This document shows, in pieces, positions 25,586 through 33,059 of a DNA stretch of 64,000 bases. Every line of letters starts with the position of its first letter. Position 1 is the stretch's first letter. The stretch is from CAWAMD01 sp963783045 (lineage in GTDB: Bacteria; Actinomycetota; Nitriliruptoria; Nitriliruptorales; Nitriliruptoraceae), in the NCBI GenBank assembly GCA_963783045.1, contig CAWAMD010000001.1, positions 1 to 64,000 of the forward strand, read 5' to 3'. The notes beneath the pieces were generated by a model, which worked only from the letters and a program-made list of their open reading frames with translations, had not been told where the DNA came from and made no database searches. The translations under genes were made by a program, and so were the position numbers.

Positions 25586-25626
25586 GCGAGCGGCGCTGCG
25601 CGACAGGACGGTCGATCCCCGGCGGG

Positions 25627-27114
25627 TCAGCGCAGCCGGCGTCGGGTCACGGCGCCGGTGCCGAGCGCCAGCACGCCGAGCAGCGCGACGATCCCGCCGC
25701 CGCCGTTCTGCTCGGGCGGCGACGCGGGGCCGGTGTCCGGCGGCGGCGTCCGGTCGCGAGCGGTCTGCACCGGCGCGAACGTGGGTGTCGCCGGCGGCGT
25801 CGCCGGACCGCGGTCGCTGGCCGTCGGGGCGAACGCGAGCGAGGTGGTGGCGGGTGTGGTCGCCGCGGGTGCGGCGGCGCCGGTCGCGGTGCGGCTGCCC
25901 GAGGAGCCGGCGCCCTCCGCCAGCGGGGCGTACTCGATGCCCGGCGAGGTCGGGTCCGGCGGGACGGGTGGCGGGTCGGTCTGGCGCACGGCCTGGACCC
26001 CGAATCCGAACGGGGACTGGCAGGCCGCGCCCGGCTTCGTGGCCGGGGTCGCACGGTGCGGGGCGTAGGGCTGGCCCCCGGCCTCCTGGGTCAGCAGGAT
26101 GTTGACCCGGGCCCAGATGACGCCGGGACGGTAGGGGTCCCACTGCGTCCCGGCGTCGAAGCCGCCGTAGAAGTAGCGGTTCAGGTCGAGGATCATCTTC
26201 AGATCGTCGAGGTTCGACGGTTCGACCGTCATCCGGTTGAGCGCCAGCAGGTCGGTGTCGAGGCAGTGCAGGTTCGGTCGCTGGGCCCGGATCAGGCCGT
26301 CGGCGCGCTGCAGCAGGGCGGGGGCGTCCGAGAGGAGCTGCTCGGAGGCCGGCCGGGCGTTGGCCAGGGTCTCCGACACGTCGGCGCTCGACCGGATGGC
26401 CGCCGCGAGCGTCTCCCGCTGGTCGCGCAGGGTCGCGAGCAGCGGCTCCGACGACCGGATCAGCCGGTCGAAGTCCGGTATCCCGTTCGCCAGCGTCGTG
26501 CCGAGCTCGGCCGCGTCGCGGTTGAGGTTCCGCATCGTCTCGACCCGGCCGTCCACGGCGTTGGCCAGCTCGGTGACGATGGTGTTCAGATCCTCGCCGT
26601 CGACGTGCTCGAGCAGCACCTTCGCGCGATCGAGCAGCGCCGGCACCGACGACGGGGTGACGACCGCGCGGGCGTCGATGGTGCTGCCGTGCGCCGCCGG
26701 CTTCCAGTGGTCGGCCACCGTCACGCGCGAGGGGACCAGCTGCCGGTCCTTGGGCGGCGACCAGTCCGGCGCGACCGGCGTCAGCTCGATGGCCTGCTCA
26801 CCGATCGGCGACCGACGCAGGACCTGCACGAGGGCGGACGCGGGCGCGTCCTCCTTCCCGTCGATCTCGAGCACGGCGTGCACACCGTTCTCGGTCAGGT
26901 CCGTCTGCTGGATCGTGCCGACGGTCGTGCCGAGCACGGTGACCGGCTGACCCGGCAGCGCACCACCGGCCTCGGGGAGGTCGACGGCGACCGTGTAGGA
27001 CGACCCGAAGAAGGCGCCACCCATGAAGCGGATGATGCCGCCGACGACGAGCACCGAGGAGATCACGACGACCCAGCCGAGGTTCGTCGCGACGCGGCGT
27101 GGGACGGCTCTCAT
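25627..27114 (-). CDS. MCE-family protein, sixth (last) gene of the mce operon
   Basis: The 495-residue protein has an N-terminal membrane helix (LGWVVVISSVLVVGGIIRFM), an MCE domain (YTVAVDLPEAGGALPGQPVT then VLGTTVGTIQQTDLTENG), and a long helical region (RVETMRNLNRDAAELGTTLA, DVSETLANARPASEQLL). A proline-rich tail follows. It ends with a hydrophobic segment plus arginines (IVALLGVLALGTGAVTRRRLR), a layout like a sorting signal but without LPxTG. MCE proteins form hexameric tunnels that carry lipids across the envelope. The start overlaps the previous stop by 4 bp. The C-terminal anchor is unusual for the family. Confidence 0.85.
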   Translation of the reverse strand: MRAVPRRVATNLGWVVVISSVLVVGGIIRFMGGAFFGSSYTVAVDLPEAGGALPGQPVTVLGTTVGTIQQTDLTENGVHAVLEIDGKEDAPASALVQVLRRSPIGEQAIELTPVAPDWSPPKDRQLVPSRVTVADHWKPAAHGSTIDARAVVTPSSVPALLDRAKVLLEHVDGEDLNTIVTELANAVDGRVETMRNLNRDAAELGTTLANGIPDFDRLIRSSEPLLATLRDQRETLAAAIRSSADVSETLANARPASEQLLSDAPALLQRADGLIRAQRPNLHCLDTDLLALNRMTVEPSNLDDLKMILDLNRYFYGGFDAGTQWDPYRPGVIWARVNILLTQEAGGQPYAPHRATPATKPGAACQSPFGFGVQAVRQTDPPPVPPDPTSPGIEYAPLAEGAGSSGSRTATGAAAPAATTPATTSLAFAPTASDRGPATPPATPTFAPVQTARDRTPPPDTGPASPPEQNGGGGIVALLGVLALGTGAVTRRRLR

Positions 27115-28265
27115 CCGCCGCCTCCCCCGTCGCTGCCGCCATCACCGGACGAGCCACCGGACGACGTGCCTGACGGGCTGCCCTCGCGCACCGGCTGCTG
27201 GTTCGGCTCGACCCCCGACGGGTAGGGGCACCCCTGGTGCTCGTAGTCGCAGTCGTCGGGCGCGTACCCCGGCGGTGGGCTGTTCGAGCGGCCAGGGTTG
27301 GACGGGGTGCAGGAGTTCGCCGGGTTGTCGGGCTCGTCGTCGTAGCCGCAGACGGTGAAGTCGTTCCACACCTGCGACATCTCGTCGAGCACGCCGTTCG
27401 CGACGTGCAGGTTGTGGCGCGGGAACCAGGTGAGGAAGTTCTGCAGCGCCCCGTCGACACGGGTCAGCTGCGCCACCACCCGGCGCAGGCGCGGGAAGAG
27501 GCGGTCGAGCTCCCCACGGTGATCCTGCAGGATCTGGGCGCCGACATCCGAGAGGCGGTTGAGCTTGCCGAGGGCGTCGAAGAGCCGGTCGTCCTCCTCG
27601 CCGAGCGCCTTCGTGGCACGGTCGAGGTCGTCAAGGACGCCCGCGTGGACCTCCGCATCCGGCGCCAGCCCGGCCAGCATCGCGTCGGCGTTGTCGAGAA
27701 GGCGCAGGACCGTGTCCTTGCCCTGGTCGTAGTCGGCCACGAACGACTCGAGATCCTGCAGCACGGCCGCGATCTGGAGTCCCTGGCCGCCGAACGCCGC
27801 AGCGCCGGTCCGGACCATCTGGGAGAGCCGGTCGGCGGCCACGTAGGCCAGCAGGTCCGCGCCGTTGCCGACGAGGTCCTCGAGGTCCGCGGTCGAGGAG
27901 GTCTTGCGGATCGTCCCCGACGCCAACGTGCCCGTGACCCCCTCGACCGGCCGCAGCTCGACGAACCGTTCGCCGAGGATGCTGGTCTGCCGCAGCACCG
28001 CGGTGACCTGCGCCGGCAGACCGGTGCCGCGCTGGACGTGCATGGTCACCCGGGCCCGGTGGTCGCTGGTGAGCTCGATGTCTGCCACGGTGCCGATCTG
28101 GACGTCGCCGGCCTGCACGGACGCCTGCTGCACGAGGTCGACCACGTCGTCGAACGTCGCGGTGAGCACGATCGGGTCGCTGCTCGTCAACGTCCGCCAG
28201 CCGACGACGGCCAGCGCGATGGCCAGGATGGCAGGGATGACGCGCGTGAAGACCGTGCGGATCAT
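27111..28265 (-). CDS. MCE-family protein, fifth gene of the mce operon
   Basis: This 384-residue protein has an N-terminal membrane helix (VIPAILAIALAVVGWRTLTS). The MCE domain runs through IVLTATFDDVVDLVQQASVQ, AGDVQIGTVADIELTSDHRA and SILGERFVELRPV. A coiled-coil-rich helical part follows (QIAAVLQDLESFVADYDQGK). The C-terminal 90 residues are polar, with paired cysteines (TVCGYDDEPDNPANSCTP, DDCDYEHQGCPYPSG) and a Ser/Gly-rich end, possibly a disulfide-stabilised extracellular tail. It overlaps its neighbours by 4 bp on both sides. Confidence 0.87.
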   Translation of the reverse strand: MIRTVFTRVIPAILAIALAVVGWRTLTSSDPIVLTATFDDVVDLVQQASVQAGDVQIGTVADIELTSDHRARVTMHVQRGTGLPAQVTAVLRQTSILGERFVELRPVEGVTGTLASGTIRKTSSTADLEDLVGNGADLLAYVAADRLSQMVRTGAAAFGGQGLQIAAVLQDLESFVADYDQGKDTVLRLLDNADAMLAGLAPDAEVHAGVLDDLDRATKALGEEDDRLFDALGKLNRLSDVGAQILQDHRGELDRLFPRLRRVVAQLTRVDGALQNFLTWFPRHNLHVANGVLDEMSQVWNDFTVCGYDDEPDNPANSCTPSNPGRSNSPPPGYAPDDCDYEHQGCPYPSGVEPNQQPVREGSPSGTSSGGSSGDGGSDGGGGG

Positions 28266-29698
28266 CGGATCACCCGCCTCAGCTGCGGGGTGAGGCCGTC
28301 TTCGAGCCGCTGCTCGCGTGCGAGGTCCTCGAGCGCGGGACCGAGCTCGGGGACGCGGGCGACCGCGCGGGCGAGCACCTCGGACACCGTGGCCATCCGT
28401 GCCGGCGTGTCGGGCCGGTCACCGGTCGGGGCCGCCGCCGGGAGGGCGCTGCCGATGCTGCTCCCCGCGCCGGGAAGCCCGGGAAGCCCCCCGCCTGAGC
28501 CGTCGCCACCGGGCAGCCCGGGGCCGCCACCGTCACCCCCGTCACCGCCGCCGCCGGGCAGCCCGGACGGGAGCTCGCTCGGCAGCTGCGAGGGCAGCTC
28601 GCTCGGCAGCTCCGGCGTCGACGGGGCGCCGTCGCAGGGGATGAGCGGGGGCATGCACAGCTGGTCGGGCACGTCGCCCTTCCAGAAGTCGGGGTTCGCG
28701 CACTGGTCCAGGCTCAGACGCTCACACAGGCCGGCGAGCCGGCTCTGCATGCGGTCGGAGAGCACCTCGCCCATCGACTCGGAGTGGTTGACGAGTGGCA
28801 GCCAGTTCTTGTCCATGTTGAAGACACGCTGCGCGCCCCGGTACAGCTCGCTCTGCCCCTCGAGGAGCAGGTCGATCTGGTCGATGTTGCGGCCCAGGGT
28901 CCGCCCGAACCGGGTCAACGACTCGATGTCGTTCGCCAGCGCGTCCGCATGCTGGTCCAGCACGCCCCGCAGCTCGGTCGTCATCCGTGCGGTCTGGGTG
29001 AGCGCCGCGTCGAGCTTGCCCCGCTCCCGGGACAGGACGCCGACCAGCGCCTGCCAGTCCTGGATCATCGTGCCGATCTGCTGGTCGCGGGTGGCGAGGG
29101 TCTCGTTGAGGTCGGCGAGCCGGCCGCTGAGGGCGACGAGATCCCCGCTGCTGTCGCGCAGCGCCGCGACGGCGCCGGCGGTCGCGTCGAGCGTTGTGCC
29201 CATGGTCGTACCGAGACCGTCGATCGTGCCGGCGGCGTTGTGGATGAGGCGGGCCATCTCGTCGGGTGGAAGGTCCTCGAGGTAGTTGTTGAGCGACTCG
29301 AGGACCTCGTCGAACTCGGCCGGCACGGTGGTGCGGTCGACGGGGATGGTGGCGCCGTCCGCGAGTGCCGATCCGCCCGTGTAGGCCGGTTCGAGCTCGA
29401 CGATCCGCTCGCCGAGGAGCGCGCCCTGGATGATGTGGGCGTTCACGTCGGAGGGCAGCTGGACGCCCCGGTCGATGACGAGCGTGACGGTCGCGGTGCT
29501 GTCGTCGGGCGAGATCGTCACGTCCGTGACCTTGCCGACCTCGACGCCGAGCACGCGGACAGCCGAGCCGGGGAAGAGGTTGAAGGTCCGCGAGAAGTGG
29601 GCCGCCACGGTGTAGCCGCCCCCGCCGAGCACCGAGCAGCCGCCTGCGAGCACGGACAGCACGAGCAGGACGAGCAGGACGATCCGGCGGTTGGTCAT
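28262..29698 (-). CDS. MCE-family lipoprotein, fourth gene of the mce operon
   Basis: The 478-residue lipoprotein has signal RRIVLLVLLVLSVLAGGCS with lipobox LAGGC. The MCE domain (YTVAAHFSRTFNLFPGSAVR, VLGVEVGKVTDVTISPDDST, GALLGERIVELEP) is followed by a long helical tunnel segment. A low-complexity linker (PELPSELPSQLPSELPSGLP, then Gly/Asp runs) precedes a C-terminal helix. It corresponds to the lipoprotein subunit (MceE/Lpr type), which in mycobacterial operons is normally the fifth gene, not the fourth. The 4-bp ATGA overlap with the preceding gene favours this start over a TTG two codons upstream. Confidence 0.87.
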   Translation of the reverse strand: MTNRRIVLLVLLVLSVLAGGCSVLGGGGYTVAAHFSRTFNLFPGSAVRVLGVEVGKVTDVTISPDDSTATVTLVIDRGVQLPSDVNAHIIQGALLGERIVELEPAYTGGSALADGATIPVDRTTVPAEFDEVLESLNNYLEDLPPDEMARLIHNAAGTIDGLGTTMGTTLDATAGAVAALRDSSGDLVALSGRLADLNETLATRDQQIGTMIQDWQALVGVLSRERGKLDAALTQTARMTTELRGVLDQHADALANDIESLTRFGRTLGRNIDQIDLLLEGQSELYRGAQRVFNMDKNWLPLVNHSESMGEVLSDRMQSRLAGLCERLSLDQCANPDFWKGDVPDQLCMPPLIPCDGAPSTPELPSELPSQLPSELPSGLPGGGGDGGDGGGPGLPGGDGSGGGLPGLPGAGSSIGSALPAAAPTGDRPDTPARMATVSEVLARAVARVPELGPALEDLAREQRLEDGLTPQLRRVIR

Positions 29699-30858
29699 CG
29701 CCAACCCCCCGGCAGCGCACCGTCGAAGAAGGTCGCGACCGACCCGGTCGGCATCCCCGTCGGCGTGGCGGCGCCCGCGGAGGTGCCGGTCCCGCCGGAC
29801 CGCGAGTCGGTGTCCTTCGCGGGGCAGGGGGCCGGTCCGAAGATCGTGTCCAGCATGGTGTCGACCAGGCCGCCGCAGCCGGCGAACGCGTCGATCCCGC
29901 CCTGCCCGACGCCCGTGGTCATGATGTTGCCCCAGAAGGGGTTGTCGGCCTCCCCGGACTTCGCGACCTCCGAGAAGCCCTTGAAGGCGACCCCGCCGTA
30001 CGCGACGGCGTGGGCGATGTCGACCTGGTGACGGTTCAGGATGGTGAGAACCTGGTCCACCTCGTTCAGCGTCCGGTCGATCTCGCCACGATGGGAGCTG
30101 ACGAGGTCGGCCGTGACGCCGGAGGCACCGGCGGTCGCGTCGATCAGCTCGCCGAGCTTCTCGCGCCGGGCCGCGAGCTGGTGGAGGGTGGAGCCGAACG
30201 CGTCGATGATGCGCACGATGTCCTGGTCACGGTCGGCGAGCGCGTTGACGACCGTCTGCGAACGGTCGATGAAGTCGACGAGCTGCTGCCGCTTGTCGGA
30301 CACGACCCCGCTCACGCCCTGCAGGCCGTCGAGCAGCCGGGACAGCTCGTCGTGCTGCCCGTCGGTGATGTCGGCGAGCGAGGTGATGAGCTGCTTCAAG
30401 GCCTCGGTGTCGGAGTCCTGCAGCAGGTCGACGGTGGCGTCCCCGAGCTCGGGAACATCGACGAGCACGCTCGTCCGGTCGAGCGGGATGTTCGGCTCCT
30501 CCTCGTCCTGCAGCAGGTGGTCCCAGTCCGCGCCGGCCTCCAGCCCGAGCGCCCGGGCGCCCAGCATGTTCTTGTTCATGATCCGTGCGCGGCTGTCGCG
30601 GGGCAGCTCCGCGGAGGTCTTGAAGCTCACCTCCACGCGGCCGCCGGCGATCCGCACCCCCGTCACCTGGCCGGCGCGCACGCCTGCCACCAGGACCTGG
30701 TCGCCCTTCTTGAGCCCCTTGGCGTTCGTGAACTCCGCCGTCGCCGGGTAGCCGGAGACGAACAGGCCGGAGCTCATCGACACGGCGAAGAAGGTCCCGA
30801 GCACGACGAGCAGCGCCGACACGAGCCCGACGATCACCTGGTTGCGCTCGATCAGCAT
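29695..30858 (-). CDS. MCE-family protein, third gene of the mce operon
   Basis: A protein of 387 residues. N-terminal helix NQVIVGLVSALLVVLGTFFA; MCE domain YPATAEFTNAKGLKKGDQVL, VAGVRAGQVTGVRIAGGRVE and NMLGARALGLEAG. A long alpha-helical region follows (GDATVDLLQDSDTEALKQLI, VVSDKRQQLVDFIDRSQTVV). The C-terminus carries CGGLVDTMLDTIFGPAPC and a Ser/Thr/Gly-rich end. It would be one of six chains in the envelope-spanning lipid tunnel. It is coupled on both sides by 4-bp overlaps. Confidence 0.87.
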   Translation of the reverse strand: MLIERNQVIVGLVSALLVVLGTFFAVSMSSGLFVSGYPATAEFTNAKGLKKGDQVLVAGVRAGQVTGVRIAGGRVEVSFKTSAELPRDSRARIMNKNMLGARALGLEAGADWDHLLQDEEEPNIPLDRTSVLVDVPELGDATVDLLQDSDTEALKQLITSLADITDGQHDELSRLLDGLQGVSGVVSDKRQQLVDFIDRSQTVVNALADRDQDIVRIIDAFGSTLHQLAARREKLGELIDATAGASGVTADLVSSHRGEIDRTLNEVDQVLTILNRHQVDIAHAVAYGGVAFKGFSEVAKSGEADNPFWGNIMTTGVGQGGIDAFAGCGGLVDTMLDTIFGPAPCPAKDTDSRSGGTGTSAGAATPTGMPTGSVATFFDGALPGGWR

Positions 30859-31961
30859 CAGGCGCCCCCTCCCACGACCGCGCCCTCGAAGAAGACCGTC
30901 CAGGGCTCGATCGGCGACGTCGAGGTGGGGTCGAAGCGGGCCGGGCTCGTCTGGCTGCCGCCCCCGCCGCCCTGGCGCGGCGGCATCGAGGCGCCGCGCT
31001 CGGTCGAGATGACGTCCTCGCCCTCGGACACGCCGGGCACGCGGATGTTGAACCACTGGCCCCAGCGCGAGATGCGGTGGTACTGGATGATCCCGGTCCC
31101 GGTCCAGGTGACGATCTTCTCGAGGTTGTCATGGTTGGCGGACAGGATCTTCGACACCACGTCGAGCCCGTCGAGCAGGCCGCCGATGTCGTCCTCGTTC
31201 GTGGACAACAGCCGTTCGAGCTCTCCCTGCGCCTTCGTGAGCTCGTCGACCGTCTGCACGAGCACGTCGTTGCGGGATGCGATCGACTCGCTGACGTTGG
31301 CGAACCTCGCGACGAGCTCCTTCAGCTGCGCCTCGCGCTTCGCGTAGGCGTCCATCAGCGTGGCACCGTTGCTGAGCACCCGCCCGACCTCGGCGTCCCG
31401 GGTGGCGAGGGTCTCGAAGAGGTCGCCGGCGTTGGCGACGAGCGACCTGACCTTCTGCTCGCGTCCCTTGAGCGCCTTGACGAGCTCCTCGACGATGACG
31501 TTCGTGATCTTCGGGTCGAGAGCCCGCATCGCCGGCGTCATCCGCGCCAGCAGCGCGTTCACGTCGACAGGCGAGGAGGTGGCCTCGTTCGGGAACCGGT
31601 ACCCCGCCGGCAGGGTGCCCTCACCGGCTGGCTGCACGTAGATGAAGCGCAGCCCGATCGTGTTGCGCCACCGAACCATGACGGAGCTCTGCTTCCCGAG
31701 CCGGACGTCGCGGCGGACGGTGAAGTGCACGACGGCCCGGCCGTGGTCCACACCGATGTCCGTGACCTTGCCGACCGAGACGCCCGCGATCTTCACGGCG
31801 TCGTTGACGGCCAGGCCCTGCACGTCCGAGAACGTGGCGGCGTAGCCGGTGAAGTCGGTGAAGGGGTGGAGGTTGCCGATGGACTGGATCAGCCAGCCCG
31901 CGGCGAGCAGACACGCGATGCCGAAGACGATGAACTTCAGCAGCGGATGGCGCTGGTTCAC
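30858..31961 (-). CDS. MCE-family protein, second gene of the mce operon
   Basis: A 367-residue protein. N-terminal helix LLKFIVFGIACLLAAGWLIQ; MCE domain FTGYAATFSDVQGLAVNDAV, KIAGVSVGKVTDIGVDHGRA and RNTIGLRFIYVQPAGEG. The helical region is IVEELVKALKGREQKVRSLV and TRDAEVGRVLSNGATLMDAY. A glycine- and proline-rich C-terminus ends in EPWTVFFEGAVVGGG. The GTG start overlaps the first mce gene stop (GTGA), which rules out the longer upstream reading frame. Confidence 0.87.
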   Translation of the reverse strand: MNQRHPLLKFIVFGIACLLAAGWLIQSIGNLHPFTDFTGYAATFSDVQGLAVNDAVKIAGVSVGKVTDIGVDHGRAVVHFTVRRDVRLGKQSSVMVRWRNTIGLRFIYVQPAGEGTLPAGYRFPNEATSSPVDVNALLARMTPAMRALDPKITNVIVEELVKALKGREQKVRSLVANAGDLFETLATRDAEVGRVLSNGATLMDAYAKREAQLKELVARFANVSESIASRNDVLVQTVDELTKAQGELERLLSTNEDDIGGLLDGLDVVSKILSANHDNLEKIVTWTGTGIIQYHRISRWGQWFNIRVPGVSEGEDVISTERGASMPPRQGGGGGSQTSPARFDPTSTSPIEPWTVFFEGAVVGGGA

Positions 31962-33013
31962 GAGCCACCCCCCGCGCCGCCGGTGTCGCTGACGCACCCG
32001 GGCGCCACGGTCCGGAACTGGGGCGGCAGACCGTCGCAGATCTCCTTGATGGATCCCTCGTCGCCGAGGAAGGCCCGGAAGAACGCGAACTCCGTGCCGT
32101 CGTCGAGGCTGCCGCCGTGCTGACCGAAGACGAGCGAGTAGCGGTAGATGCCGTAGATCATCCGGCCGATCTCGTCCATGCGGGGATCGAGCGCGGCGCC
32201 GACCTCGTCGCCCGTGACGAACAGCGCGTCGATGAGCCCCTTGTCGGTCTCGAGGTACTCCGCGAACCCGAGTGCGAACGATCCCAGGGTGTCGAGCGTC
32301 GCACGGACGTCGGCCTGCCGGTCGGGCAGCACGCTGACCCACGTCGGGATCGTGCGGTCGAGGCGTGCCAGGTCGTCGGTGACGCCGGCGAGCGTCCCGA
32401 AGACGTCGGCGAGCGCCGACATGCGGTCGAGCTGGGCCGTGGCCGTGCGCGCCCCGAACGCGGCGAGCTTGCGTCCCTCCTCGATGTTCTTCTGCACCGT
32501 CGCCGCATCCTCGCGGCCGAACGAGCCGAACGCGTCGATGACGGTCGCGAGCCGGCCGGGATCGATCTTGCCGAGCGTGTCGGCCAGCGCCGCGACGACC
32601 GCCCCCACCTCGGTGGGTTGCTTGTCGTCGGCGACCCGGAGACGCGCGCCGGCCTGCAGGTAGGGCGGTGCGAGCGGGCCCGAGGTTCGCAGCTCGATCT
32701 GCTTCTCACCGAGCAGGGTCTTCGCCGTCACGACGGGACGCACGTCGTCGGGCAGGCGGGGCTCCGGGTCGAGCTTGGCGGTCACCACCGCCTCGCCGTC
32801 CTCGAACCGCACGTCGGCGACGTGTCCGACGACCACGCCGCGGACCTTCACGTCGTTGCCGTTGGTCATGCCGGCCCCGGCGCGGCCCAGCACGATGTCG
32901 ATCGTGTAGGCGCCGGGGACGCGGTGGCTGAACTGGAAGAGGAGCCGGACCCCGGCCACGAGCAGGACGACGAACGCCGTACCGACGATTCGCCGCGCCA
33001 GTGCACGGTCCAT
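31958..33013 (-). CDS. MCE-family protein, first gene of the mce operon
   Basis: The 351-residue protein begins with membrane helix RIVGTAFVVLLVAGVRLLFQ. The MCE domain is PGAYTIDIVLGRAGAGMTNG, NDVKVRGVVVGHVADVRFED and AKTLLGEKQIELRTSGP, with a helical part ADTLGKIDPGRLATVIDAFG. CTCAGGAGGGG seven bases before ATG 33013 is the strongest ribosome site in the operon and sets this start. The upstream GH15-type gene is open into this frame with no stop between, so a fusion protein is also possible on paper. No YrbE permease or Mla-type ATPase is encoded next to the operon. Confidence 0.87.
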   Translation of the reverse strand: MDRALARRIVGTAFVVLLVAGVRLLFQFSHRVPGAYTIDIVLGRAGAGMTNGNDVKVRGVVVGHVADVRFEDGEAVVTAKLDPEPRLPDDVRPVVTAKTLLGEKQIELRTSGPLAPPYLQAGARLRVADDKQPTEVGAVVAALADTLGKIDPGRLATVIDAFGSFGREDAATVQKNIEEGRKLAAFGARTATAQLDRMSALADVFGTLAGVTDDLARLDRTIPTWVSVLPDRQADVRATLDTLGSFALGFAEYLETDKGLIDALFVTGDEVGAALDPRMDEIGRMIYGIYRYSLVFGQHGGSLDDGTEFAFFRAFLGDEGSIKEICDGLPPQFRTVAPGCVSDTGGAGGGS

Positions 33014-33059
33014 CGGGGCTACCCCTCCTGAGTGGTGTCGACACCCGCCGGACGGAACG

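Noticed and set aside
27237..29285. A 682-codon plus-strand open frame across the mce genes
   Set aside because: Antisense to two well-supported mce genes; its sequence is repetitive R/G/D-rich and shows no domain.
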